This document shows positions 24,051 through 34,929 of a DNA stretch of 64,000 nt, in pieces. A program made the position numbers and the translations under genes. The DNA is from Macrotis lagotis (lineage: Eukaryota; Chordata; Mammalia; Peramelemorphia; Peramelidae). The notes under the pieces are model-generated. The model made no database searches and was not told the DNA's origin. It saw nothing but the letters and a program-made list of their open reading frames with translations. Position 1 is the stretch's first letter, and the number at the start of each line of letters is the position of its first letter. Where the stretch lies: contig NC_133666.1 of NCBI RefSeq assembly GCF_037893015.1, positions 2,385,467-2,449,466 on the forward strand, read 5' to 3'.

Positions 24051-24914
24051 AAATAGGGTGCCCAGAAGTAAACACATCCCACAAACTGATCTGACCAGAG
24101 TGGAGGACAGCAAGGGTGATCACTTCCTCCATTCCTACCTAGTAAAAATGCAGTCAAACAGCAGCCGGTTGACTAACCTCAAGTCCCAAGATATTTGTAA
24201 ATATGTGATCCTATGATTCCATTTCATCTACATGTCTGATAGGATGTTTACTACATGCCTCCAGTCTCCCTTGTTGGAATTTGTTTTCTTGCTCATTCAT
24301 CTTAATGAACCAAATCATCTGGATACTGATTAACAGGAAAGGCCAGCTCTGGACACAGCCTGAAGCATTGTTAGCAAGGAAAAAAATCAGATAATGCAAT
24401 GGGGATTCAGATTGGTTTCCAATCAGATAGGAAAGAAGAGTTCAAAGCCAGGACACTGAACCCACCTACTTTTGGCAGAACCTTTTCAAATGGGATCAGA
24501 AGTCCCAAAACAACAAAAATCCGGAAAAAGCCAGGCCTTAGAGCGCCAGGAACATTTTGTCATTTGTCTCTCTTATCCCGAGACCTCGGGATCCCAAACT
24601 GGATCCAATGAAGAGTTGAAAGAGGGCCAAAATGACTGTTGGCAAAGATTTTTTGTGGAACCAAGAGCTTGGGATTCATCAGAAGGCAAGGGGAAAAATA
24701 AAATCTGACCTAAGCTTCAGTGTGACTCTCCAGGAGTGAACAAGGAAGGGCAGCAATCAAAGACAGCCCCCCCCAAAAAAAAGCAGAGATACTTATGCCT
24801 ACTGAACAGTGAACATCAGGGTCTGATCAGGAATTGGGTGCCTGCCAGCCACAGGCTCCAATGATAGCATCTGTTAGGACCAGAAAAGGAATGGAGGAAG
24901 TAGTTACATGTTCC

Positions 24915-25815
24915 CAAGGATGCCAATGTAGGATCTGATGCAAGAAAACCCTATCATACCTTTCAGATTGGTTAAGGGCTCAAAAAAGGGGAAATGATCA
25001 ATGTTGGAGGAAAATTGAGACACTAATGCATTGTTGGTGGAATTGTGAATTGATCCAGCCACCCTGGAGAGCAATTTGGAACTCTGCTTATCGATACAAC
25101 TGTGCAAACCCTTTAATCCAGGGGTCCCAAAGATCCCAAAGAGATCATAAAAACCAAGTCTCCTATGTTCAAAAATATTTACAACAGTTCTTTTTGTGGT
25201 GGCATAGTATTGGAAATTGAGGGAATGTCTACTGGAGAATGACTGAACAAGTTATGGCATATGAATGTGATGGAGTGCTACTGTTCTAAGAGAAGTCAGG
25301 AATGGTCGGACTTTAGAGAAGCATGGAAAGACTCGTATGAGCTGATGCTGTGTGAAGGGAGCAGAACCAAGAGATCATTGTCCCCATTAACCACAACACT
25401 GTGAGATGATCAGCTCTGCTGGATGCAGCCAGCTCTTCTCAGCAGATCAGAGATCAAGGCAACTCCTGAGCAACCTGCTATGGACAATGCTATCCACATC
25501 CAGAGAAAAAACTAGGGAATCTGAATGCAGAGCAAAACAGATCATGTTCACTTGTTTCAAACTTTTGTTTTTCCTTTCTTTCTCATTTTTTCTCCCTTAG
25601 TTCAAATTCCTCTTTCACCACACGACTAACATGGATTATGTTAAACATGATTATTCACCTACAACTTTTGCCACATTGTTTACCATCATGGGGAAGGGAG
25701 AGGAAGAGACGCTGGTACAAAAATGTGTACCTCATAAACTTGCAAATGAATGAGTGCTGAAAACTACCTTTGCCTGTAGCTGCAAAAACGAAAGTCCATT
25801 AAAAAAAAAAAAAAG
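24915..25815 (+). mobile_element. LINE-1 3' end, older subfamily
   Basis: Contains the typical ggtggaattgtgaattgatcc...ggagagcaatttgg part and the (weak) LHELM-type region, and ends in a poly(A) run at 25801-25815. Confidence 0.8.
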
Positions 25816-25822
25816 GAAAGGA

Positions 25823-25974
25823 GGGGCGGCTAGGTGGCGAAGTGTTATCCGGCCCTGGAGTCAGGAAGGAGTACCTGGGTTCAAATCTGATCTCAGACAC
25901 TTAATAATTACCTAGCTGTGTGTCTTTGGGCAAGCCTTGCTTTGCCTTGAAAAAATCTAAAAAAAAAAAAAAGG
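25823..25974 (+). mobile_element. SINE
   Basis: Inserted just after the poly(A) of an L1. Its own A-rich tail leads into the CT microsatellite at 26.0 kb. Confidence 0.9.
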
Positions 25975-25989
25975 AAAGGGAAAAAACCC

Positions 25990-26319
25990 TCTTCAACTCT
26001 CTCTCTCTCTCTGTCTCTATCTCTCTGTTTCTCTCCATGTCTCTGTCTCTCTGTCTCTCTCTCTTTCTCTCTGTCTCTATCTCTTTCTGTCTCTCTCTGT
26101 CTCTTTGTCTCTGTCTCTTTCTGTCTCTCTCTGTCTCTGTCTCACTCTGTCTCTATCTCTCTGTCTCTCTCAGTCTGTCTGTCTGTCTCTCTCTTTCTGT
26201 CTCTATATCTGTCTCCATCTCTCTGAATCTCTGTCTCTGTGTGTCTGTCTCTCTATCTCTGTCTCTGTCTCTGTGTCTCTCTGAATCTCTCTTTGTCTCT
26301 CTCTAACTGTCTCTGTTTC

Positions 26320-26381
<62 letters not shown>

Positions 26382-26447
26382 TTCCTTCCTTCCTTCCTTC
26401 CTTCCTTCCTTCCTTTCTTCCTTTCTTTCTTCCTTTCTTTTTTCTTT
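25990..26447 (+). repeat. TCTCTG, TTTC and TTCC microsatellite chain
   Basis: About 320 bp of tctctgtctctctctg type, then TTTC units (about 26313-26378), then TTCC units. The first part uses the same words as the 10-kb array at 34 kb. Confidence 0.95.
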
Positions 26448-26760
26448 CTTGTTGGTGGAGTTGGGAATTGGTCCAATCATTCTGGAAAGTAATTGGGAAC
26501 CAGAATACAAAAGCTGAAAATGGCCCAAATGGTCATATCTTTTGACTCAGACTCCCGACTCTGCCTATGCCCCAAGGGGGCCAGAAATAGAAAGGATCCG
26601 CAGAAACCAAAGTATTCATAGAAGCACTTTCTCAAAGGGCAACAAAGTCAATGCAGTTGATTGGGGACTACCCAGAAAAATTGTGGTACTTGACTGTGAT
26701 TGTAGAGCAGCTACAACACAGCTCCAAGGAAAGGTTTCTGCAAATTAATGCAAACAAAGC
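26448..26760 (+). mobile_element. LINE-1 fragment next to a CT microsatellite
   Basis: Starts tggtggagttgggaattggtccaat and follows an L1-type pattern into caaatggtcatatc. It directly follows the TTTC/TTCC repeat, which may have arisen inside the same element. Confidence 0.6.
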
Positions 26761-27999
26761 AGGTAACACCTCCAACAATGGACAGGGAAAGAACAAAGGG
26801 ATCCTTCCTAAATGCTGGGTCATTCTCCCCCCCAAATTTGACCTGGGGAAACTCGAGCTGAGGAGACACCCTCCTGCCCTTCCTGGGAGAGTCTATTCTG
26901 GTGGGGTTGACTGATGTCCCTGATTGCCCAAGGCTTTTTTTCTCCTTTTCTAGTCTCTGCTATAAGGGAGGACTCTCTGGATTGAGGAAAGAGATGAGCA
27001 GAAATGAAAAGGATGCATTTCAAAAAGAATCTGTTCCCTCCTGTTCTTGGCTGGTGGTTGCCTGGACTTTGCCCACCTCCCCACCCACCCCCTGCAGTGA
27101 CAGGGAGGCCTTTCCTAGCCTTCTTGAGCCCAGGGCTTTCTCTTGGAACTTCAAGCCACATTCAGTAAGATGTTCTATGTCAGACTGCCGGGCAAAGAGA
27201 ATTCAGAGACATAAAAGAACCGTTTGGTCCAACTTCTGTTTTTTGGCCCTCCATGAGTCCCCTTCCCTCTTCCATATGAGCCTCCCCACAGGGCTTTGAA
27301 AGGGCTACCAAAGCTCCCCAGTTTCTTTCTTCTGGTGGAACCACCTTGGTTCCTGCAACCATTTGCCTAGGCCATGGGCCTCAGTTCCATTGCCTTGAAC
27401 TGAAGAGTTGGGGGGGGGGGAAGCCTGAGCCTAAGCAGATGAGCCAAGGGAAGATAAGCAAGCCATACACTTTGGAGTGCCACAGTCATCTGGGGGCCAG
27501 CTTCCTGAGGAGGCTCAGCAGAGGCAGTCAGCCAGTGCTTTTGTCTTACACCTCTTCCACATCACCCCCGTGGCCCAGCCAAACCAGGCAACTCCCTAGC
27601 TCTGGATCCAGCCTCCAGGGTCTTGTTCAACCTGTTCACCCTCCCCACTCTAAATCCTTAAAATTCTTTCACTCCTTCCTTTAGGGCAAAAGTTCTTGCG
27701 TGGGTTCTAGAGTCTGGGAAATCTTTGGACTTCTCAGAATGAGGTTTTTGAATGCATAGCATCAAAGTCCAGGCAGGCTTCCCAGATCACCACCTCTTCC
27801 CATGAGTTCTCTTCTCTTGGAAATTCCTGTGCTTGCCCTGAATTGCAGGCCTTGACTGGGAGAGGACTTGCCCTCCCCAAGACTCAAAGCGCCTCCTTTT
27901 CTCACACCTCATACAGAGTAAAGCACTGAGCAAACAAGAACAGAGCCCAGGGGGTCCCAGTCCACAAACTGGAAGGACCTCTGAAATCATTGAGCCTAA

Positions 28000-28110
28000 C
28001 TCCTACATTATACAGATAAGGAAACTGAGGCCAGAGGACAAAGGAACTGCCCAGGGTTATACTGGTAGGAAGTGACAGAGCCAGGGTATGAACCATCCAG
28101 AGGCCACAGA
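28000..28110 (+). mobile_element. MIR-like remnant
   Basis: Pattern tacagataaggaaactgaggcc...agtgacagagccagg. Confidence 0.5.
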
Positions 28111-28189
28111 ATGTGAGAGTTGGAAGGGGCCCAAGGACATATGCCCCCCAGGAATGGGCTAGATGGCAAGAGAAATAGATTCGGGGGGG

Positions 28190-28395
28190 GGGGGCGGCTA
28201 GGTGGCACAGTGGATAAAGCACCGGCCCTGGAGTCAGGAGGACTTGAGTTCAAATCCGATCTCAGACACTTAATAATTACCTAGCTAAGTGGCCTTGGGC
28301 AGCCACTTAACTCCATTTGCCTTGCAAAAACCTAAAAACAAACAAACAAACAAAAAACAAATAAAAAAAAACAAAAAAAAAAGAAAGAAAAAAGA
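28190..28395 (+). mobile_element. SINE
   Basis: Young-looking copy with a preceding G run and an expanded CAAA-type tail. Lies about 400 bp downstream of F8 exon 1, within intron 1. Confidence 0.93.
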
Positions 28396-28799
28396 AATAG
28401 ATTTGGGCATGATGATGGAGCTGAAAGGACTAAATGACTTTTGAGTGCTTCCAGATCCACTGAAGGTGACAAATCTGGAAGGGTCCAGAATAGACCAAAG
28501 TGCTGGGGTGGAAATGATCCTTTCTTTCATCTCTGAGGGTTGGAGCCTGGAAGAGGGGAGGGGGAGGGGAAGAAGGAGGGAGAAAGACAAGACCCAGTTT
28601 GCTTTCTAAAGAGAATGAGGGTAGGTCCAATGTCACTGAGCAAGTCATCTGGTTGATAGCAATTCCCAGGGAAGACACTTTTCATTCAGTGGTCACTGCC
28701 ATGACACTTCTCTATGAAAGTCAGATCGGAAATCTCCCTTGGCTTTGGACCCCACCTTATGGCCCCCCAACCAAAAAACCTGAGACACCAAGACTTTAC

Positions 28800-28948
28800 C
28801 CTGGCTTCAGGCTGAGACTTTCCAGCAGCTCCCTTGTCCTATAGTCCCAGTACATCTCGACAGCCCCGATGTAGTATCTCCGGGTAACACAGAGGCCCTC
28901 CTTCAGGAGACAGAGAAGAAAACTGGCCAGGAGCAGGCTCCCCTTCAT
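28800..28948 (-). CDS. F8: F8 exon 1, coding part: signal peptide and start of A1
   Basis: Coding part of exon 1: ATG at 28948, 49 codons plus two bases. It ends at 28800 before a donor reading gtaaag. The first 20-21 residues are a hydrophobic, Leu/Cys-rich signal peptide starting MKGSLLLASFLLCLL, followed by TRRYYIGAVE and WDY. This is the conserved N terminus of the mature factor VIII heavy chain (human TRRYYLGAVE...WDY). An in-frame upstream ATG at 28999 would add 17 non-hydrophobic residues in front of the signal, so I chose the inner ATG, which has A at -3. Relative to human there is one extra residue in the signal region and one in the divergent stretch after WDY. The signal sequence is poorly conserved, but the TRRYY block leaves little doubt about identity. 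Confidence 0.95.
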
Positions 28949-29150
28949 GTTAGGAAAGAATGCAAGTTGCAAGCCAGATGGATGGTGATTCAGCCACAAA
29001 AGAGAAAACGGCTCTCAGATTGGGCAAAAGCTCTGCTGGGCTCCCAGCACCCTCCAGGGCCAGAAGCAGCAGCCCCAAGGTGGAACCACTTTTCGCTCTA
29101 CAGGGCAGTCAGAGAAGGAAAGGCCTGTGGGGGGCCAAGCTGCAGGGCTC
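28949..29150 (-). promoter_or_regulatory. F8: F8 5' UTR and proximal promoter (presumed)
   Basis: Placed only by its position immediately upstream of the F8 start codon. The sequence is moderately GC-rich and free of recognisable transposon. Read on the minus strand it has a CCAAT pentamer at about 29023-29019 and no clear TATA box. I see no obvious base-level similarity to the human F8 leader, so the transcription start is not determined. Confidence 0.35.
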
Positions 29151-29636
29151 CTGTGGTTTTCCAGGACACCTCACTGGCCTGTCTGCCTTCTTGAAAACAA
29201 GCCAAGCTTGATCCAGAGGAGAGGAAGGAAGAGCTCAGGGGGAAAGCAGGAAAGAGGAGCCCTGGCCCCCACCATGCCACTGTCAAATCTCCCTTTTACC
29301 ACTTTCCGCAGGACTTCCCAGAAGCAGCCCTATGCTGGCGGCAGAGCCAGACGGTTCAGCTGGCAAAAGGTCCGACTGGGAAAGGGTCCCTAGACAAACG
29401 AACAAGCTGCAGATGGAGAGATTGGGATTTTACTGGCCTCATCTGCTCCCTTGGTTTAGCTGATGCTGGGAAGTGAACCGTTGAATTCAGTCCAAAGCTA
29501 ACCTCCTCCCATATGTATACTTGAGGCAGGGGAGTAATGGTGGTGGGGAAAAAAAGGAAAACCTATTGGCCTGCGATAGGGTTCAAATGGAAGTCAATCA
29601 TTGGAACATGCAGAATAACACTTCCAGCCTTCTCCC

Positions 29637-29768
29637 ACTCTAGTCATAATAGCAGGCTATTTTGGCACACATCTTATTACCTACACTTTACAGCTAAAAT
29701 GTCTCAGGCTGTATTTGAACTCAGGTCTTCCTGCCTCCAGGCCTGGAGCTCTCTCCACTGTAGCCCAA
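29637..29768 (-). mobile_element. MIR/SINE-like remnant upstream of F8
   Basis: Recognisable core gtatttgaactcaggtcttc and ctctccactgtagcc. Divergent. Confidence 0.6.
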
Positions 29769-30207
29769 CACGATAAAGTATTATTGGTTCTACATCACTT
29801 TCGTTCTTCTATGAAATGGTAGAAAACTTCACTCTTAAGTGATACTGAGCAGATCACCCCCCTCTCCGGATCTTGGTTTTCACATCTGTAAAACGGCCTC
29901 AGTGTGGCTCTAGATCAATGATCCTGAGAGTCCCAGGGACAGCTGCTGGATGACCTGAAGAAATTTGAGGTCACATCATTTTAGAAAATGCTCCTTTGGG
30001 GAGGCTTTTTTCACTAGGTGCCAGATGGACACAAAGGTGGGTGAGAGGATCTGAAAGGGGGTTGGCAAGAGCTCGTAGCAGAGGGCTAGGCCTTCCTACA
30101 GTCCATACCACAACTCAATGAGTGGATGAAAACAATTTGTTCCAACGGCCAGGAAAGCCAGTGAAAGCAGGCTCTGTGAAGGATTTCGAGCTCAGTCAGG
30201 TACCTGA

Positions 30208-30618
30208 GACACCAAGGTCATCCACTGCATCCTAGGTTGTGGCCAATTGTCTTGACTCAGTTTTGTCATGGATCTTGATGACTCTATTTTTTTTTTTTTT
30301 AGGTTTTTGCAAGGCAATGGGATTAAGTGGCTTGCCCAAGGCCACACAACTAGGTAATTATTAAGTGTCTGAGACCAGATTTGAACCCAGGTCCTCCTGA
30401 CTCCAGGGCCGGTGCTCTATCCACTGCGCCACTGAGCCTCCCCCCCTCGACGACGCTGGAAGAGAGTGAGTCCGATGACTGTGCCAGTCTGCCTCATTTC
30501 CCTCCAATTTACAAACAAGTCACATCATTCCCTGGCAAAACAGTGCCATCATTAGAGCAGAGATACTGGATTTAGGTCAGGAATGTGGGGCTGGTTCAAT
30601 ATGAGGAAAACTAGAAAC
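30208..30618 (+). repeat. Local duplication carrying a SINE, copy 1
   Basis: Begins gtcatccactgcatcc, carries an antisense SINE at about 30287-30444, continues for about 128 bp not present in copy 2, and ends gaggaaaactagaaac. The flank before the SINE resembles the 3' body of RTE-tailed SINEs. Confidence 0.75.
30287..30444 (-). mobile_element. SINE in duplication copy 1
   Basis: Full-length antisense SINE sharing its insertion point with the copy at 31869. Confidence 0.92.
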
Positions 30619-31114
30619 CTAATCGGCCACATTCATAACAAAACCCCACAAAGCAATATGATTATTTCCATAGAGGCAGAACTACTGACAAAACCAGGTC
30701 CCATTCTTGTTCAAAGCAACCCATCAGCACAGAAATAATCAGAACTTTCCTTAGAGTGACAAACAGCATCTACAACCACAAGCCAGAATTATCTGTAATG
30801 GCCGTAACTTATATGCCTTTCCCATAGGATCAGGAGTGAAGCAAGGATGTCTACTGTCCACACTGGACTAGAAACACACAAGAAGCAGACATTAAAGGAA
30901 CAAACACGGGCCAAAAGGAAAGAAAACTCTTCCTTTGCATACGAGATGATGTTTTACATAGAGGACCTTAGAGGTAACTTAAAAAGCAACCAGGAAAGTG
31001 GCATGATGATAGAAAATAAACCTATACCAATCATCCCATTTCTGGATACTACTGCCCCTCAAAAACAGCAGCAAAAAAGAAGAAAGAGAAATTTTATTTA
31101 AAATAACTGGAAGT

Positions 31115-31239
31115 AGGGTAGCTAGATGGTGCAGTGGCTAGAATACAGGAGGACTCAGACCCTTAATAATTAGATATATGGCCTTTATGGCCTTGGACAA
31201 GTCACTGAACCCCATTGCATTAAATAAAATAAAAAAAAT
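31115..31239 (+). mobile_element. SINE, deleted
   Basis: Internal deletion between ggctagaatac and aggaggactcagac. Inserted in L1. Confidence 0.78.
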
Positions 31240-31263
31240 AGTCACTGGGAGTTTACCTGCCAA

Positions 31264-31311
31264 GACACACACACACACACACACGCACGCGCACACACAC
31301 ATGCACACACA
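31264..31311 (+). repeat. CA microsatellite
   Basis: About 24 CA units with a few CG interruptions, inside L1 sequence. Confidence 0.95.
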
Positions 31312-31796
31312 CAGAATATATGAACCCAGTGATGAAACTCCTTAGACAAATAAAGACAAATCTAAATAACTGTAGAAATAGTTATTGCTCATGGGTACCG
31401 TGAGCCAGTGTCATCAAAGGACAAGGCTACCTACATTAATCTGCTTATTCAGTGGCACTCCAAAGTACCCACTTGAGAGACTGGAAAAAAATCATAAGAT
31501 TCATCTGAAAAAAAAAAGATTCATCTGGAGGAACCTCTTGGAAATCAAATGGAAACCAGGTTGGAGAGGAAAGGGGCCTCCCCTTGGAGGGTTCTTGTTC
31601 ATGTTTTGTTTTGGCTGTGGGCTTGTGACTTTGTTTTTCTTTTTATTTGGCCTCCAGTCTCATGGCCTGGTGGATGAGTGAGATTCTCCCTGGGTTCTCT
31701 TGGAATGCATGTTAAGAAGGCTCCCAGCAGACCTGGCTTTGAGTGGTCTGGGGACTTGGTGTCCTAGCATGTTTTGCTAATGATGGCCACGGTTCC

Positions 31797-32066
31797 AAAG
31801 TCATCCACTGCATCCCAGGCCGTGGCCAGTTTTCTTGACTCAGTTTTACCATGGACCTCGATGACTTGGTTTTTTTTAGGTTTATGCAAGGTAAATGGAG
31901 TTAAGTGGCTTGCCCAAGGCCACACAGCTGGATAATTATGAAGCGTCTGAGGTCAGATTTGAACTCAGGTCCTCCTGACTCCAGGGCCGGTGCTCTATCC
32001 TCTGCGCCACTGAGCTGCCCCCCTCGATGAATGTGGGGTTGGTTCAATATGAGGAAAACTAGAAAC
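31797..32066 (+). repeat. Local duplication carrying a SINE, copy 2
   Basis: Same left flank, same SINE at the same site and strand with the same target duplication (ctcgatga type), and same right end as copy 1. It lacks the part of copy 1 between about 30453 and 30580. It is roughly 88% similar by eye, so it is an old local duplication rather than an independent insertion. Confidence 0.72.
31869..32021 (-). mobile_element. SINE in duplication copy 2
   Basis: Flanked by ctcgatga on both sides. Orthologous in position to the SINE at 30287. Confidence 0.92.
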
Positions 32067-33612
32067 ATAAGTTACAAAGGCAGGGCCAGTCGTATCCTTG
32101 AAGTACCTCGCCAGCTTACCTTCCCTTTTTTCTAGGGCTGGCCTGGATCATAGGATCGTGGCCAGGGCTTTGGATGGTTTGTGAACTTTCCCTGCTAACA
32201 TAGGATAGAGTGCGTAGAGCGCTCACCTGGAGGTCTGGAGACTTGGCCTAGTTGAGGCCTGCCAACAAACTTGAAGTCCTTGTGTGTCTATTTGGGCCTC
32301 AAGCCCCGTGACCCTGATAGCTCTTTGAAGATATATTTCTACCACTGGAAGGAATGTTCACAAAGGGCTGCCCCCAGCCAGGTGACCCAAAGCTTGGCAG
32401 GTTTGTAGGAACTGACAACTAGATCCCAGTAGATTTATTTATTCCAGATCAAAATGGACTTCAGAGAAACTAGACCCAGAAAACTCAAGCAAGGTTCAAC
32501 TATCATTCCCAAAGCCAAAGTTGGCAGAACACACTGTCTACACAATGTCCCTACAGGGTGTCCCTCTCTCCCTTCTACATGCCTTGAAAATGATACATGG
32601 TCGTTCCCGGAACAATTCCTTGTGTAGGGGGCTGCTTTGCGTATGTGGAAAAGAAACAAATGTAACGCCAAATAGCAACAGAAGATCTGACACGATAGGA
32701 TAGGGAGAAAACCTGTATTTATTGGAGGGTTACAGCCCTAGTGCCAGTGAGAAGCGGAGATGCTGCAGCCTGAGCGGGATCCCCAGTGGTGAGGAGCACA
32801 GAACTGAGCCCTGAACTTCTGGTCTGCTTTGTTTGGGGGTGGTTGGGGTGGAGAGCAGTCAGGGCTTCCTTGGAGCAGAGCTGGGAGTTCTGGTGTCCCT
32901 TCTCCCAAAAGACTGTGTATTGCTCAGAACTGCTCGCCCCAGGTTGATCTCCCTTTTGCTTTCTTCTCTTCCTCCTTTTGCCTTCTAGCATTGGCCAGCT
33001 AGCATTCCCCTTCATTTCTTTCTTTTTTTCAACATTTGTTTTTTCATTTCCTTTCCAGCACCTCAGGGTGAGTGTCTTCTCCCTGGTAAGGAGTTTCAGC
33101 TCAACTCTGGGACTGAATAAATTCTGCTTGCAGCCACCTGGATTGGAACTGCAGCTTTTTCTAAGGTTAGTATAAAGGCCCTGGACCATCCAGAGCTGCA
33201 GGGTCTCCTCTGCCATCATGCATTTGTGTTGGATAAAAAGTCCCTAAGTTTAGTCAGCTCTTGGGATGGGGCAGACAGCATCAGCTCAATAGGGCCAAAC
33301 TCCTCTTTTGACTTGCAGCAGAGTTTACCCAGAGGGTGGTTTTCCTCCCAGTTGTGGTGGTTGTAGGAAGAGCACATGTCCATGCGAGCAAGAATTGTGC
33401 CTATGGGATTTCATGAAGGGGGCCGGCTAGGGACCAGATCAAAGATAGCAAAAAAGATATTGCTAAAGTCTTGGTGATGGCTTTTCTTGCCAGTTTGTGT
33501 GTTGGATAATAGGAGATGGGAGGGGAAGGGGCAGAGGAGCCAGAGAGAAAGCAAACTGTTCTTGGCAAGATTTCAGCAACATATGGGAGTTTGCCTTAAG
33601 TGATTATGCCAT

Positions 33613-33828
33613 TCTTTTATTTATTTTCTTTTCTTTTCTTTATTTATTTATTCATTCATTCATTCATTCATTTATTTATTTATTTATTTATTCATTTACT
33701 TATTTATTTATTTACTCACTCACTCACTCATTTATTTATTTATTTGTTTATTTATTTATTCATCCATTCACTTATTTATTTATTTGTTTGTTTGTTTGAT
33801 TATTTATTTATTTATTATTAAAGATTTT
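33613..33828 (+). repeat. TTTA/TTCA tetranucleotide repeat
   Basis: About 215 bp of ttta units with runs of ttca, ctca and tttg variants, abutting the tail of an antisense L1. Confidence 0.95.
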
Positions 33829-34015
33829 TTATTATTAAAGATTTTTCCCCTAATCTTACTTCCCTCCCCCCCACAGAAGGCAATCTGCCAGTCTTTCCAT
33901 TGTTTCCATGTTGTCCATTGATCCAAATTGAATGGGATGAGAGAGAAATCACATCCTTAAGGAAGAAACATAAAGTATAAGAGATGGCAGGATCAGACAA
34001 TAAGAGATCTGGATT
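33820..34015 (-). mobile_element. LINE-1 3' end
   Basis: Short antisense L1 tail whose A-rich end (toward 33820) runs into the TTTA-type repeat, consistent with an expanded tail. Confidence 0.82.
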
Positions 34016-34204
34016 ATGCCATTCTTGATGATATTGGGTTGGTGGTTTTATGATATTCCATCCTCAGCCATCTTTGCACCTTCCATCCCTTCCTATCACC
34101 TTGAGTTCGGGTTCTTTACTGGATCCTGCTTGGGGAGCTCCAAGGAACTACTCTCAGGAGCCTGGAATCAGATTTTATTGACTGAACGCCTGAAGTTCAC
34201 ATTG

Positions 34205-34856
34205 TTCTGATCCCCGCATCACCCCCTCTCCCGCCTCTATCTCTTTCCGTCTCTCACTCTTTCTTTGTTTCTCTCTTCTGTTTCTCTCTCTCCCTCCCTC
34301 CTTTGTCTTTTCTTTATTCTCTCTCTCCTCTGTCTCAGTCTCTCTCTCTGTCTCTCTCTGTCTCTCTCTCCTCTCTTCCTCTTTCTGTCTTTCTCTGTCC
34401 TTGTCTCCCTCTCTCCCTCTCTTCTATCTCCTCTCTCTCCCTTTCTCTTTTTCTTTTTCTGTCTCTTCTCTCTTCTCTCTCTCTCGTTCTCCTCTCTTCT
34501 CGCATCCCTCTTCTCTCCGTCTCTCTTCTCTCTGGTTCTCTTCTTTCTCTCTCTTTCTCTTTCTCTGTCTGTCTCTCTCTGTCTTCTCTCAATCTCCTCT
34601 CTCATTCTCTCTTCTCTCTCTGTCTCTCTCTCTTTCTCTGTCTTCTCTCCTCACTCTCTCTCTTCTCTCAGTCTCTTTCTCTCTTTCTCTGTCCTCTCTC
34701 TCCTCTCTCACTCTCTTCTCTCTCCTCTGTTCTCTTTCTTTTTCTCTGTCTCTCCGTCTTCTCTCTTCTCTCTCTCTTCTCTCTCTCTGTTTCTCTCTCC
34801 TCTCTCTCTATCTGTCTTTCTCTGTCCTTCTTCTTCTTCTTCTTCTTCTTCTTCTT

Positions 34857-34929
<73 letters not shown>

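Larger units (their letters stand above)
9443..28799 (-). other. F8: F8 intron 1 (19.4 kb)
   Basis: Interval between the exon 1 donor and the exon 2 acceptor, similar in size to the human intron 1 (about 23 kb, from memory). It holds SINEs, L1 3' ends on both strands, the 560-bp inverted repeat with its patchwork, CA-rich sequence at 19.2-19.7 kb and a TCTCTG/TTTC microsatellite at 26.0-26.45 kb. Stretches without a recognised element are 10.7-11.9, 14.3-15.4, 16.2-17.1, 21.1-21.6, 22.0-23.1 and 26.8-28.0 kb. They look like ordinary unique intron with scattered MIR-like remnants. Confidence 0.9.
1..28948 (-). other. F8: F8 gene, 5' part (exons 1-3 and introns)
   Basis: This is the 5' portion of the coagulation factor VIII gene, read right to left. 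F8 is the plasma cofactor of factor IXa in activating factor X. Three coding exons are visible, with canonical gt/ag borders. Their lengths are 149 (coding part), 119 and 123 nt against 143, 122 and 123 nt in human, and the phases are the same. Together they encode 130 complete residues. The order, the orientation and the adjacency to FUNDC2 in divergent arrangement match the human Xq28 layout. Exon 4 (start of the acidic calcium-binding part of A1) was searched for by eye to the left of exon 3 and not found, so the gene very likely continues beyond position 1. Confidence 0.95.
30575..31560 (+). mobile_element. LINE-1 ORF2 fragments
   Basis: Decayed ORF2 reading: GFNMRKTRNLIGHIHNKT, then SGVKQGC near the reverse-transcriptase region, then the later LLRQIKTNLNN and WKKIIRFI types. 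Interrupted by a diverged SINE (31115-31239) and a CA repeat (31264-31311). Confidence 0.72.

Noticed and set aside
28949..28999. Upstream in-frame ATG for F8 at 28999
   Set aside because: Would add 17 hydrophilic residues before the hydrophobic signal segment. The inner ATG at 28948 gives a normal signal peptide and the length expected from human.
32719..33219. 166-codon minus-strand frame upstream of the arrays
   Set aside because: Composition without recognisable domain, Lys-rich low-complexity stretch, no conserved motif. Likely chance in purine/pyrimidine-biased DNA.
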